A stretch of 18,436 nucleotides of DNA from VBAS01 sp964581455. Lineage in GTDB: Bacteria > Bacteroidota > Bacteroidia > Chitinophagales > Chitinophagaceae. Below are positions 6,482-14,783 of this stretch, one piece after another (position 1 is the stretch's first letter; every line of letters begins with the position of its first letter). The notes beneath the pieces are model-generated. The model was not told the DNA's origin. It ran no database searches and saw only the letters and a list, made by a program, of their open reading frames with translations. Both the position numbers and the translations under genes were made by a program. Where the stretch lies: contig CAZOOT010000067.1 of NCBI GenBank assembly GCA_964581455.1, forward strand, positions 1 to 18,436, given 5' to 3'.

Positions 6482-7915
6482 CTACATAGCTGCTAATTGC
6501 ACTTTTTGTTGCAATTCCAGCACATTCTCTCTGAAAATGCCATCGGTATCCATCAGATCTTTTACCGTTTGACATGAGTGTATTACAGTTGTATGGTCGC
6601 GACCGCCAAAATGTTCGCCAATTGTCTTTAAAGAATTTTTTGTAAATGCTTTTGCAAGGTACATAGTGATCTGCCTGGCTTGAACGATCTCTCTCTTTCT
6701 TGTTTTTTGTAACAGTTTATCGTATGGCACATCAAAGAATTCACATACCATTTTTTGAATCGTATCTATTGTGATCTCCTTACTGGAAGATTTTACAAAA
6801 TTGCGAAGCACTTTTTTTGCAAGATCAAGATCTATCTCTCTCCTGTTTAAGGATGATTGTGCCAACAAAGAAATTAATGCACCTTCCAGTTCTCTTACAT
6901 TATTACTTATATTATATGCAATGTACTTTACGACTTCTTTTGGCATTTCCAATCCATCATTCTTCATTTTTCTTTCCAGGATTTCAATCCTCGTGTCATA
7001 ATCCGGTACCTGAAGATCTGCACTAAGGCCCCAGCGAAAACGACTTAATAATCTTTCCTGAACACCTTCAAGATCTTTCGGCGGCTTGTCAGTAGTTAAT
7101 ACCAATTGTTTTCCTGATTGATGAAGATGGTTGAAAATAGCGAACAATGCATCCTGGCTTTTTTCTGCTTTTGCAAAAAACTGAACATCATCAATAATTA
7201 AAACATCAATCAACTGATAAAAATGTATAAAATCATTGATCGCATTATTACGACCATGATCCATGAACTGATTGATAAATTTTTCTGAACTAACATAAAG
7301 AACAACCTTGCTTGGATGTGTCCTTTTTACCTCATTTCCAATAGCTTGTGCAAGGTGTGTTTTGCCCAATCCCACACCGCCATAAATCACCAATGGATTA
7401 AAGGAATTTGCTCCGGGTTTTTCTGCAACTGTTTTTCCTGCACGTCGTGCTACACGATTACAATCACCTTCAATAAATGAATCGAATAAATAAATTGGAT
7501 TCAGTTGGGGATCTATCTGAACTTTTTTTAATCCAGGAATTACAAATGGATTCTTAACGGGATTGTTTATGATAAGCGGAAACTCCATTTCATTATTGGA
7601 ATACATTTTATAACCATGACCGGGGACATCCATCATCACAGGTTGATTGGTTTTATTTCCACTGTCAACCATTATGCGATATTCAAGACGTCCGTCTTTT
7701 CCTAATTCTCTTTTTAATGTCTTCGCCAATAAATTTACGTAATGTTCTTCAAGATATTCGAAAAAGAATTGACTGGGTACCTGAATTACTAAAATATTAT
7801 TTTTTATTGAAACAGGTTTGATAGGCTCAAACCAGGTTTTGAAATGTTGCCACTCAACAATATCCTTGATGATCTTTAAACAGTTGGTCCAAACTTTTTC
7901 TGCATTCTTCTCCAT
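6482..7915 (-). CDS. dnaA: Chromosomal replication initiator protein DnaA
   Basis: AAA+ ATPase that binds DnaA boxes and opens the replication origin; 477 residues, normal length. Domain I is at about 1-80 (VWTNCLKIIKDIVEWQHFKTW). A linker of about 50 residues follows, then the AAA+ core with Walker A GGVGLGKTH (179-187), Walker B LIIDDVQ (239-245), sensor 1 TTD (274-276) and the arginine-bearing stretch ERLLSRFRWG (287-296). Domain IV ends in the helix-turn-helix signature GGRDHTTVIHSC (437-448). The start at 7915 gives a canonical domain I beginning. It is not beside dnaN or recF, and I found no cluster of TTWTNCACA boxes around it, so the origin is probably elsewhere. The 136 bases upstream are AT-rich; CACCTTTG on the minus strand (7988-7995) is a weak -7 candidate. 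Confidence 0.98.
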   Translation of the reverse strand: MEKNAEKVWTNCLKIIKDIVEWQHFKTWFEPIKPVSIKNNILVIQVPSQFFFEYLEEHYVNLLAKTLKRELGKDGRLEYRIMVDSGNKTNQPVMMDVPGHGYKMYSNNEMEFPLIINNPVKNPFVIPGLKKVQIDPQLNPIYLFDSFIEGDCNRVARRAGKTVAEKPGANSFNPLVIYGGVGLGKTHLAQAIGNEVKRTHPSKVVLYVSSEKFINQFMDHGRNNAINDFIHFYQLIDVLIIDDVQFFAKAEKSQDALFAIFNHLHQSGKQLVLTTDKPPKDLEGVQERLLSRFRWGLSADLQVPDYDTRIEILERKMKNDGLEMPKEVVKYIAYNISNNVRELEGALISLLAQSSLNRREIDLDLAKKVLRNFVKSSSKEITIDTIQKMVCEFFDVPYDKLLQKTRKREIVQARQITMYLAKAFTKNSLKTIGEHFGGRDHTTVIHSCQTVKDLMDTDGIFRENVLELQQKVQLAAM

Positions 7916-8051
7916 CAGTTAGTAAGAAATTTATTTCTTTTTATGAATCTTCCCTTAAATTAAAACTAAAATTAAAACGGTTATTTCAAAGGTGAAAAAT
8001 CTTCAACAGGGGAACGAATATCTACAATTCTTTTCTAATAAAAAACTTTTA

Positions 8052-8987
8052 TTAGATTGTTTTTTTTATAACGCTTATCGTACCAGAACTGACTAATTTT
8101 TTTCTTGAAACCTTTGAAAAATCAAAGTCCAGTCTGCCTAAAATAATTCCTGAAAATCCAACCTGGTTTATTACAACATCCTTACCCAGCTTGTTTTTCC
8201 GGGTTACCGGTGCATTCATAAATGTATGTGTATGCCCTCCGATAATCAGGTCGATGTTCTCTGATTGCTCAGCAAATAATACGTCACTGATTGTATTTTC
8301 CCTATATTGGTAACCCAAATGAGAAAGGCAAATAACAAAATCACATTTTTTGTCATTCTTTAATACGCCAGCAACTTGGTTTGCCTGCTGTACAGGGTCA
8401 AGATAAACTGTACCCGCCGCTAAATTTTCCGGCACCAGCCCTTTCAGTTCAATTCCCACTCCAAGTATTCCGATCTTTAATTTTCCTTTTTTAAAAATTT
8501 TATACGGAACGTATTTATACTCCATTGGCGTGCCTGAAAAATCATAATTACAAATGATCATGGGAAAATTTGCATGTCTTGTAAGTTGGGTTGCCAGGTT
8601 TTCCAGGCCAGCATCAAAATCATGGTTGCCTACTGTGGATGCATCATAATTCATAGATGCCATTGCTTTAATTTCCGGTTCCCCTTTATATAAATTGAAA
8701 TAAGGAGTCCCCTGAAAAATATCTCCGGCATCCAATAGTAATACATGCTCCTGCTCTTTCCTGATGTCTTCAATTAATTCAGCCCTGGCAATTACTCCTC
8801 CAAGCCCCTGGTTCCTGCTTCCGTCCATCGGATAGGGATCAATTCTGCTGTGAACATCATTTGTATGCAGGATGGTGAGCCTGTATTGTGCCGACTCCTC
8901 TATTAACTCCTTAATCAGAGAAGAACCCGTAAGCAAAGCCCCGGATGTAAGTGCAGATTGTGTTATAAATCCTCTTCTAGTTAACAT
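8052..8987 (-). CDS. 5'-nucleotidase-type metallophosphatase, N-terminal catalytic domain only, Tat-type signal
   Basis: A calcineurin-like phosphoesterase equivalent to the catalytic half of UshA/5'-nucleotidase. Metal-binding motifs are D44-x-H46 (TNDVHSR), GD (88-89), GNHD (120-123), SHLG (222-225) and GGHTH (250-254), so the dinuclear site looks complete. The N-terminus MLTRRGFITQSALTSGALL has a twin-arginine motif (RRGFI) followed by a short hydrophobic stretch, suggesting Tat export to the periplasm. At 311 residues it stops where the nucleotide-binding C-terminal domain would begin. That domain is encoded by the gene just upstream, which overlaps this start by 11 bases and so implies translational coupling. 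The two products probably act together in hydrolysing extracytoplasmic nucleotides; the substrate is not determined. A 9-bp AT hairpin (8035-8055) covers the stop codon but has no U tract on this strand. Confidence 0.9.
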   Translation of the reverse strand: MLTRRGFITQSALTSGALLTGSSLIKELIEESAQYRLTILHTNDVHSRIDPYPMDGSRNQGLGGVIARAELIEDIRKEQEHVLLLDAGDIFQGTPYFNLYKGEPEIKAMASMNYDASTVGNHDFDAGLENLATQLTRHANFPMIICNYDFSGTPMEYKYVPYKIFKKGKLKIGILGVGIELKGLVPENLAAGTVYLDPVQQANQVAGVLKNDKKCDFVICLSHLGYQYRENTISDVLFAEQSENIDLIIGGHTHTFMNAPVTRKNKLGKDVVINQVGFSGIILGRLDFDFSKVSRKKLVSSGTISVIKKTI

Positions 8988-9714
8988 AAACTACCCTATT
9001 CGTATTATCAACAACAATTTTTTTTCCCTTCTGCGATAACATTAAAACATAATCAATAATTGCATCCCTTTGCAAGTAGCCAATATTCTGCGAGGGAATA
9101 TTTTTTAAAACTTCTGAATTATTAATTATATAATCAGAATTTGAGATAATATAATCCGCATTTTCGTCCAATGGCTTGCCTCCAACCATAATATTCTCAG
9201 TTTTTTTGTTTGCAACTGTTAAAGTAAGCCCCGATTGAATAACCGTTCCAAAGTGAGCCAAAGTATCAAGATATTGTTTGAGCGTTTTGCCATTTACTTT
9301 TTGTATTAAAAGTAAATTGTCAAAAGGCATTAACTCATAAATTGTTCCGTTTGTAATCTTTCCGGCTATTAATTCATTAAGGCGAATGCCGCCATGATTC
9401 ATAAATGCAGCATCAACTTTTACATTAAATTTTTGATTTGCCAAATATAAAAAAGCATCGGTCATAAAAAATCCCAATGTGTTCTTCCTGGCAGATTTTT
9501 CAAGCAGCATTTCATTTTCACCAATAACATTATTCATGGTTCCGTTGATACTGTCACTGTATGGTTTTAACAGTGAATTGATCTTTGAACTCCTGTTTTC
9601 TTTTTGTTGAACATTATAATTGCTATACTCTACTGTAGCTGACCGAAAGACCGGGTTACAAGAAATAAATAAGAATAAATAAAATAAAAGCGCTGTGGAA
9701 TTTTTAATTCTCAT
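8977..9714 (-). CDS. 5'-nucleotidase C-terminal-domain lipoprotein
   Basis: Equivalent to the substrate-binding C-terminal domain of UshA-type 5'-nucleotidases, as a separate 245-residue protein. MRIKNSTALLFYLFLFISC is a lipoprotein signal with the modified cysteine at C19, so the product is membrane-anchored. The domain hallmarks are FMTDAFLY (83-90), NHGGIR (106-111, the NxGGIR motif) and YELMPFDNLLL (126-136, the ...PFxN.L motif). The frame is open further upstream to 9885, but the ATG at 9714 is chosen because it places the signal peptide at the N-terminus. Its stop overlaps the start of the metallophosphatase gene by 11 bases. The two halves are therefore encoded in the order C-domain then N-domain, reversed relative to the fused enzyme. 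It is divergent from the FAD dehydrogenase gene, with 206 bases between the starts. Confidence 0.88.
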   Translation of the reverse strand: MRIKNSTALLFYLFLFISCNPVFRSATVEYSNYNVQQKENRSSKINSLLKPYSDSINGTMNNVIGENEMLLEKSARKNTLGFFMTDAFLYLANQKFNVKVDAAFMNHGGIRLNELIAGKITNGTIYELMPFDNLLLIQKVNGKTLKQYLDTLAHFGTVIQSGLTLTVANKKTENIMVGGKPLDENADYIISNSDYIINNSEVLKNIPSQNIGYLQRDAIIDYVLMLSQKGKKIVVDNTNRVVYVN

Positions 9715-9920
9715 AACAAAGTGCTGAAGCTTCAAGGTATCATTAAATGAACTTAAAACAAAAAATTTTAATCTGATTTTGATTTGATTTTTTAATAAAA
9801 AAAATTGAAACCCAATTAATGCGCAAATACAAAAAATATCAACAAAATCGCCGCTATTTAAGTTTACAATTTTGCATCTTTGCAACGCTGTTCCGGAATA
9901 AACACCTGGCCAGCCAAAAA

Positions 9921-11489
9921 ATGAAAAAAAAGCTCACTCTTCGCCTGAAACCGTCGGAAGCAGATAATACTTATTTACTAAAAGAAATTATTGCTGCTGA
10001 ATCAGGAAATAAAATTTCTACCATCAACGGATTTAATATACTGAAGAAATCCATTGATGCCCGAAGTAAACAGGTTTTAATCAATTTAACGGTAGAAGCA
10101 TTTATCAATGAACCTTTCCATGTTCGTGAAATACCGGAATTTCATTTTCAGGATGTTTCTAAAGCTGAAAATAGGGTTGTGATAATTGGCGCCGGCCCGG
10201 CAGGACTTTTTGCGGCCCTGCAATTAATTGAAAACGGTATTAAACCAATCATTCTTGAAAGAGGAAAAGATGTAAAAGCAAGAAGAAGAGACCTGGCCAT
10301 ATTAAATAAAGAAGGAATCATTGATCCGAACAGCAATTATTGTTTTGGAGAAGGGGGTGCCGGAACCTACAGTGATGGAAAATTGTACACCAGAAGTACA
10401 AAACGTGGCAATGTATCAAGAATATTGAACCTTTTTGTTCATTTTGGAGCAGATGAAAAAATACTTTATGAAGCTCACCCGCATATAGGCACAAATAAGC
10501 TTCCACAGATCATCACAGCTATCCGAAAAAAAATTATTGACTGCGGTGGCGAGATTTTATTTGAAAAGAAACTCGTTGATTTTATCATTGAAAATAAAAC
10601 GATCCTTAAAGCCAAAGCAGAAGACGGAACAATGGTTGATTCAGATGCCATTATTTTAGCTACCGGTCATTCAGCCAGGGATATTTACTTTTTATTACAA
10701 TCAAAGAAAATATTGATTGAGTTCAAACCCTTTGCTTTAGGAGTAAGAGCAGAACATCCACAATCATTAATTGACACTATTCAATATCATTGCAAAATCA
10801 GGGATGAAAACTTACCAGCAGCAGCTTATAGCCTGGTACACCAGGTGGATGGCAAAGGAGTTTTTTCCTTTTGCATGTGTCCGGGAGGTATTATAGCTCC
10901 GGCCTCTACTAATCCCGGTGAATTGGTTGTAAACGGATGGTCACCATCTAAAAGAAACAATCCTTATGCAAACAGCGGTATTGTGGTAGCTGTTGAGCAG
11001 AAAGATATTCCCGGGTTTAATAAATATGGCATAATGGCTGGTTTATATTTTCAGCAGGATGTAGAACAAAGATCCTATATTGCCGGTGGAGGAAAATTTG
11101 TTGCTCCTGCCCAACGTCTTGTTGATTTTACAGAAAACAAAAGATCTTCTTCTTTGCCGGATTGCTCCTATTTACCCGGAATAAATTCTGTAAACCTGGC
11201 TGAAATCATTCCGCCGTTTATAAATGAAAGGCTTAAAAAATCTTTTAAAGAATTCGGTAACAAAATGAGAGGATATTATACCAATGAAGCAGTAATAGTT
11301 GCAACGGAGTCGAGGACTTCTTCCCCGGTCAGGATTCCAAGAAATGCAGAAACTTTAAACCATCCGCAGATCAGCAATCTTTATCCCTGTGCTGAAGGGG
11401 CGGGTTTTGCAGGAGGAATTGTAAGTGCAGCACTGGATGGAGAAAATGTTGCCAATGCAATTACCCAAAAGATTAAAAAGATTAAATAA
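9921..11489 (+). CDS. FAD-dependent dehydrogenase of the COG2509 type
   Basis: Flavoprotein of 522 residues with no established substrate. An N-terminal region of about 80 residues precedes the dinucleotide-binding motif VVIIGAGPAG (86-95), then ILERG at 111-115. The highly conserved block CFGEGGAGTYSDGKLYTR (141-158) is typical of this uncharacterised family, as are the later ALGVRAEHPQ and SFCMCPGG segments (two close cysteines). A C-terminal GAGFAGGIVSAALDG forms the second FAD contact. The ATG at 9921 is preferred to an upstream in-frame ATG at 9819 because the extra residues look non-conserved and 9819 lies deep in the divergent intergenic region. There is a near-consensus -7 element CATCTTTG at 9875-9882. 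It is cytoplasmic, with no signal or membrane segment. No functional partner is evident nearby. Confidence 0.88.
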   Translation: MKKKLTLRLKPSEADNTYLLKEIIAAESGNKISTINGFNILKKSIDARSKQVLINLTVEAFINEPFHVREIPEFHFQDVSKAENRVVIIGAGPAGLFAALQLIENGIKPIILERGKDVKARRRDLAILNKEGIIDPNSNYCFGEGGAGTYSDGKLYTRSTKRGNVSRILNLFVHFGADEKILYEAHPHIGTNKLPQIITAIRKKIIDCGGEILFEKKLVDFIIENKTILKAKAEDGTMVDSDAIILATGHSARDIYFLLQSKKILIEFKPFALGVRAEHPQSLIDTIQYHCKIRDENLPAAAYSLVHQVDGKGVFSFCMCPGGIIAPASTNPGELVVNGWSPSKRNNPYANSGIVVAVEQKDIPGFNKYGIMAGLYFQQDVEQRSYIAGGGKFVAPAQRLVDFTENKRSSSLPDCSYLPGINSVNLAEIIPPFINERLKKSFKEFGNKMRGYYTNEAVIVATESRTSSPVRIPRNAETLNHPQISNLYPCAEGAGFAGGIVSAALDGENVANAITQKIKKIK

Positions 11490-11555
11490 ACCAAGTGATT
11501 TTAATTGAACGATACCAAACATCATATAATTTATATATTACACGTCTCATCCTTT

Positions 11556-11563
11556 TAAATTTG
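11556..11563 (+). promoter_or_regulatory. Candidate -7 element for the ABC exporter operon
   Basis: TAAATTTG is an exact TAnnTTTG match 19 bases before the ATPase start codon. No TTTG -33 element is at the usual distance, so only the -7 half is supported. Confidence 0.4.
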
Positions 11564-11582
11564 CTAACTGAAAAATTATTAC

Positions 11583-12536
11583 ATGCCAATTTTAGAAATT
11601 AAAAACCTGAAAAAACATTTTGCCACTCAGAAAGCTGTTGATGATATCAGCCTTTCTGTAGAAAAAGGAAGCATATTTGGTCTTTTAGGACCCAATGGAG
11701 CCGGCAAAACCACTTTAATAAGAATGATCACTGGTATTTTTTACCAGGATGACGGTCAGATAATATTTGATGGTAAAAAATTTGATCCGATCAACGATGT
11801 AGTTCATATTGGTTATATGCCGGAAGAACGTGGCCTTTATAAAAAAATGAAGATTGGAGAACAGGCAATGTACCTGGCCAGGTTGAAAGGTCTTAGCAGA
11901 AATGATGCAATGGTCAAGATCAAAGAATGGTTTGTAAAATTTGAAATGCAAAGCTGGTGGAACAAAAAAGTAGAGGATCTGTCAAAAGGCATGGGACAGA
12001 AATTGCAATTTGTAATTACCGTGCTACATGAGCCCAAACTCATTATCCTTGATGAGCCATTCAGTGGCCTGGACCCGGTAAACAGTAATTTGATCAAAGA
12101 TGAAATTTATAAACTGGCACAAAAAGGAGCAACAATTATTTTCAGCACACACCGCATGGAGCAGGTAGAAGAGATCTGTGATCATATTGTTTTGGTTAAT
12201 AAAGGACAAAAGATACTGGATGGTTCTGTGATGCAGGTAAAAAATGACTTTAAAGAAAACCTTTTCAGTATAGGATTTGAGGAAATGCCTTCTGTCAATG
12301 GTGATTCTCTTTTCGAAGTGGTAGCCACCAGAGAAAAGTCACTGGTTGTAAAGATCAGGGAGGGAAACAAACCGAATGATGTCTTAAATCATTTCCTTAA
12401 AAATGGCGCCCAGGTTATTTCCTTCAATGAGATATTACCTTCTCTGAATGATATTTTCATAAAGCTTGTAGATGGCACTCCCCAAAGCCGCCAGTTTTTA
12501 AACAAAGAGTCCTTTAAAAAACCCTTAACTGCTTAA
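11583..12536 (+). CDS. ABC transporter ATP-binding protein (NatA-like)
   Basis: ATPase of an ABC-2-type exporter; drives transport through the permease encoded next. Of 317 residues, Walker A is GPNGAGKTT (36-44), the signature is LSKGMGQK (133-140), Walker B is LIILDEP (153-159) with the D-loop SGLDP, and the switch histidine is H190 (STHRMEQ). Residues about 220-317 form the extra C-terminal domain seen in NatA/DUF4162-type subunits. The stop is nine bases before the permease ATG, so the pair is an operon. NatA/NatB export sodium in Bacillus; here the substrate (sodium, drug or lipid) cannot be told from sequence. Confidence 0.93.
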   Translation: MPILEIKNLKKHFATQKAVDDISLSVEKGSIFGLLGPNGAGKTTLIRMITGIFYQDDGQIIFDGKKFDPINDVVHIGYMPEERGLYKKMKIGEQAMYLARLKGLSRNDAMVKIKEWFVKFEMQSWWNKKVEDLSKGMGQKLQFVITVLHEPKLIILDEPFSGLDPVNSNLIKDEIYKLAQKGATIIFSTHRMEQVEEICDHIVLVNKGQKILDGSVMQVKNDFKENLFSIGFEEMPSVNGDSLFEVVATREKSLVVKIREGNKPNDVLNHFLKNGAQVISFNEILPSLNDIFIKLVDGTPQSRQFLNKESFKKPLTA

Positions 12537-12545
12537 AAATATTTT

Positions 12546-13862
12546 ATGAATAAGATTTGGATCATTATCAGCCGGGAATATTTAACCAGAGTAAAAAATA
12601 AAACATTTCTGCTCTCTACTTTTTTATTGCCGATAGTTTTAATTCTTTTTATCGTTGGTTCCACCTTTCTTGCCATTAAATCAAGAAGTAAAGAAAAAAT
12701 TGCCATTGTAAATGATCCCGGGTTTCTTCAAAAAAATCTGAAAAGCGATTCTTCCTTTATCATTTTTGAATTTCCTGCCGATGTTAATTCTTCCAATTAC
12801 CTGGAAAAGGGATATTCCGGTCTTTTGCAGGTAAATCCGGATTCTGCAAAACAGAAATACATTATTGAGTCTAAAAAGACCATGAGTATGGAGTCGATGG
12901 AATTTATAGAACGGCAAATGAATAAAGCCATTGAAGACAATATGCTTCTGCAACTGAATATTGATAAAAAAACATTGGACTCCATCAGCAAAGCCAGTAA
13001 AGCTGAAGCACAGGTAGAAAATAAATTGGCAACCGGCGAACAGGCAAATGCAGGATTAGCCTATGGCATTGGTTTCGGCAGCGGAATCCTGATCTATATC
13101 ACCATGTTCATCTTTGGCGCCATGGTAATGCGGGGTGTAATGGAGGAAAAAACAAACAGGATTGCAGAAGTGATGGTTAGCTCCGTAAAACCATTTCAAC
13201 TGATGATGGGAAAAATAATCGGAATTGCTGCAGTAGGGTTAACCCAGCTATTGCTATGGATATTATTTATTGTTCTTTTACTCAGCATTATTCCTCTCTT
13301 TTTGCCGTCAGAAACTGTAGATCAGTTTCAACAATTACAACAGGCACAACAGCAAATACCGGGAGGTATGAATAATTCCATGGCATTAAAACTACTGGAG
13401 ACCAAATCCACTTTTATCAATGAAGTAAACTGGCTGGTGATCATATCCTGTTTCCTGTTTTATTTTCTTGGCGGGTTCTTGTTTTATGCTTCCCTTTTTG
13501 CTGCAGTTGGAAGTGTAATTAATGAAGATCCACAGGAAGCACAATCGCTAATGCTACCGATCACCATGCCCATCATATTCGCATTTATCATCCTTACTAC
13601 TTCTATCAGCAATCCGGACAGCCCGATCGCATTCTGGGGAAGTATCATTCCGTTTACATCACCTATTGTGATGATGGGCAGAATTGCCAGCGGTGTGCCT
13701 GAGGCAGTTCCTTATTGGGAATTGTTTCTCTCTATGGGCTTGCTGGTGCTGGGTTTTATTGGCACCACCTGGTTTGCAGGAAAAATATATCGTACCGGAA
13801 TTTTAATGTATGGGAAAAAAGGCAGCTGGAAAGAAATGATCAAGTGGATTCGCCGTTCCTGA
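12546..13862 (+). CDS. ABC-2 type transporter permease (NatB-like)
   Basis: Membrane subunit of the exporter, 438 residues. TM1 is at about 21-45 after a short cytoplasmic N-terminus. A periplasmic loop of about 125 residues (46-172) follows, rich in charged residues. There are then probably five further segments, at about 174-196, 224-252, 296-322, 336-354 and 392-412. The cytoplasmic loop MEEKTNRIAEVMVSSVKP (199-216) is the conserved coupling region of NatB-like permeases. A glutamine-rich stretch (260-270) lies in the second external loop. A basic C-terminus (KKGSWKEMIKWIRRS) suggests a cytoplasmic tail. It is co-transcribed with the ATPase and followed by a clear terminator. Substrate unknown. 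Confidence 0.92.
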   Translation: MNKIWIIISREYLTRVKNKTFLLSTFLLPIVLILFIVGSTFLAIKSRSKEKIAIVNDPGFLQKNLKSDSSFIIFEFPADVNSSNYLEKGYSGLLQVNPDSAKQKYIIESKKTMSMESMEFIERQMNKAIEDNMLLQLNIDKKTLDSISKASKAEAQVENKLATGEQANAGLAYGIGFGSGILIYITMFIFGAMVMRGVMEEKTNRIAEVMVSSVKPFQLMMGKIIGIAAVGLTQLLLWILFIVLLLSIIPLFLPSETVDQFQQLQQAQQQIPGGMNNSMALKLLETKSTFINEVNWLVIISCFLFYFLGGFLFYASLFAAVGSVINEDPQEAQSLMLPITMPIIFAFIILTTSISNPDSPIAFWGSIIPFTSPIVMMGRIASGVPEAVPYWELFLSMGLLVLGFIGTTWFAGKIYRTGILMYGKKGSWKEMIKWIRRS

Positions 13863-13885
13863 GTTTTATAATTCTTTAAATGATC

Positions 13886-13917
13886 AGCCGCTCTTAAATA
13901 TCCAGGAGCGGCTTTTT
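13886..13917 (+). terminator. Rho-independent terminator of the ABC exporter operon
   Basis: AGCCGCTC (13886-13893) pairs with GAGCGGCT (13906-13913) around a 12-base loop, followed by TTTTT to 13917. It lies 24 bases after the permease stop. Confidence 0.88.
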
Positions 13918-13954
13918 GTTAAAATTTTCTTTATTCATACAGATTTTTAAAATA

Positions 13955-13977
13955 ATACGAAATCGATCGTATATTTG
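13955..13977 (+). promoter_or_regulatory. Promoter -7 element with overlapping operator-like inverted repeat
   Basis: TATATTTG (13970-13977) is an exact TAnnTTTG element 33 bases before the coiled-coil gene start. The -33 region has only TTTA (13946-13949, 20-base spacer). Overlapping the -7 box is a perfect inverted repeat, ATACGA (13955-13960), six-base spacer, TCGTAT (13967-13972), with a smaller palindrome ATCGAT at its centre. A dimeric repressor bound here would block the promoter. No regulator gene is adjacent, so which protein binds is unknown. Confidence 0.6.
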
Positions 13978-14010
13978 ATTCCAGGTATAGCAAAATAATT
14001 ATTCATCAAA

Positions 14011-14706
14011 ATGTTTTTTATGACCAGCAATAAAAAAAATTATGCAGTAATTGCCACTACACTAATAGCTGTTTCAACCGTTTTAATTCTTAGTTCCTGG
14101 GATTTTAAACAGCCCTCTCCTATTTTGGATGAACCTCAACAACTAACAGACACCATTCCAAAAAAAGAAAAAAAGATAAGGGATCTGGATGATGCTTTAG
14201 ATGAGCTCAACTCAGTTCAATTGCAGGTAGACATGGAAAAGATCCGGAAGGAAATAACAGAAGCCATGAGCAAAATTGATAAAGATAAGATCAGGCTGGA
14301 AGTAGAAAAAGCCATCAAGGAAGTAGATATGGATAAAATAAAAGCCGAACTGGAGAAAGTAAAAGAAGTGGACATGAAGAAACTGGAAGTGGATATGAAA
14401 AAGATGGAAGAGGAACTCAAAAAAATCGGGCCAGAGATTGAAAAATCTATGGAAAAAACAAAAGTGGAAATTGAAAAAGCAAAAGTGGAAATAAAGGAAT
14501 ATAAAGATTTTGTTGATGGCCTGGAAAGCGATGGCTTAATAAACAAAAAAGAGAACTATACCATTGTTCATAAAGACGGAGAGCTGATAGTCAATGATAA
14601 AAAAGTTTCTGACACGATCTATAAAAAATATAAATCCTTCCTTGAAAAACACAGGAAGTTTAATATTAAAAAATCTGATTCTGATTTTAATATCAATAAA
14701 AGTTAA
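14011..14706 (+). CDS. Membrane-anchored Lys/Glu-rich coiled-coil protein of unknown function
   Basis: 231 residues; I do not recognise a named family. One hydrophobic segment (about 11-29) near the N-terminus is followed by a proline-containing linker (35-50) and a long charged helix (about 55-168), so most of the protein is probably outside the membrane on the periplasmic side. Within 72-138 a 14-17-residue period recurs, starting at VDMEKI, DKDKIR, VDMDKI and VDMKKL, each followed by E-(I/V/L)-x-x-(A/V). The C-terminal 60 residues form a different module: GLINKKENYTIVHKDGELIV, then NDKKVSDTIYKKYKSFL. My recollection is that this pattern (short Leu/Ile-rich lead, 'NGELxxNxKKxxxxxxxKY') recurs at the end of many Bacteroidota proteins without assigned function. 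ATG at 14020 is an alternative start. It has its own promoter with an operator-like palindrome, which suggests regulated expression. Confidence 0.8.
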   Translation: MFFMTSNKKNYAVIATTLIAVSTVLILSSWDFKQPSPILDEPQQLTDTIPKKEKKIRDLDDALDELNSVQLQVDMEKIRKEITEAMSKIDKDKIRLEVEKAIKEVDMDKIKAELEKVKEVDMKKLEVDMKKMEEELKKIGPEIEKSMEKTKVEIEKAKVEIKEYKDFVDGLESDGLINKKENYTIVHKDGELIVNDKKVSDTIYKKYKSFLEKHRKFNIKKSDSDFNINKS

Positions 14707-14750
14707 AAACATTTCCATAAAAACTTAAGACCAACTATGCCTTAAATAAA

Positions 14751-14780
14751 ACAGCCGTAGCTTTAAGCTGCGGTTGTTTT
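14751..14780 (+). terminator. Rho-independent terminator of the coiled-coil gene, abutting the next start codon
   Basis: ACAGCCGTAGC (14751-14761) pairs with GCTGCGGTTGT (14767-14777), 11 pairs including two G-U, loop TTTAA, followed by TTTT to 14780. It lies 44 bases after the coiled-coil stop and ends three bases before the first ATG of the phosphoesterase gene. Confidence 0.75.
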
Positions 14781-14783
14781 ATT

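Noticed and set aside
7916..8051. Possible oriC next to dnaA
   Set aside because: The interval is AT-rich, but I found no TTWTNCACA-like DnaA boxes there or elsewhere around the gene, and dnaN, recF and gyrB are absent.
8035..8055. AT-rich 9-bp hairpin at the end of the metallophosphatase gene, considered as its terminator
   Set aside because: On the minus strand it is followed by A residues and not a U tract. It would only work for plus-strand transcription, and no plus-strand gene precedes it.
9715..9885. Upstream extension of the nucleotidase C-domain gene to the ATG at 9885
   Set aside because: It would bury the lipoprotein signal peptide (MRIKN...FISC) 57 residues into the protein.
9819..9920. 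Upstream in-frame ATG extending the FAD dehydrogenase by 34 residues
   Set aside because: The extension has no conserved character and occupies the divergent promoter region; the ATG at 9921 gives the usual family N-terminus.
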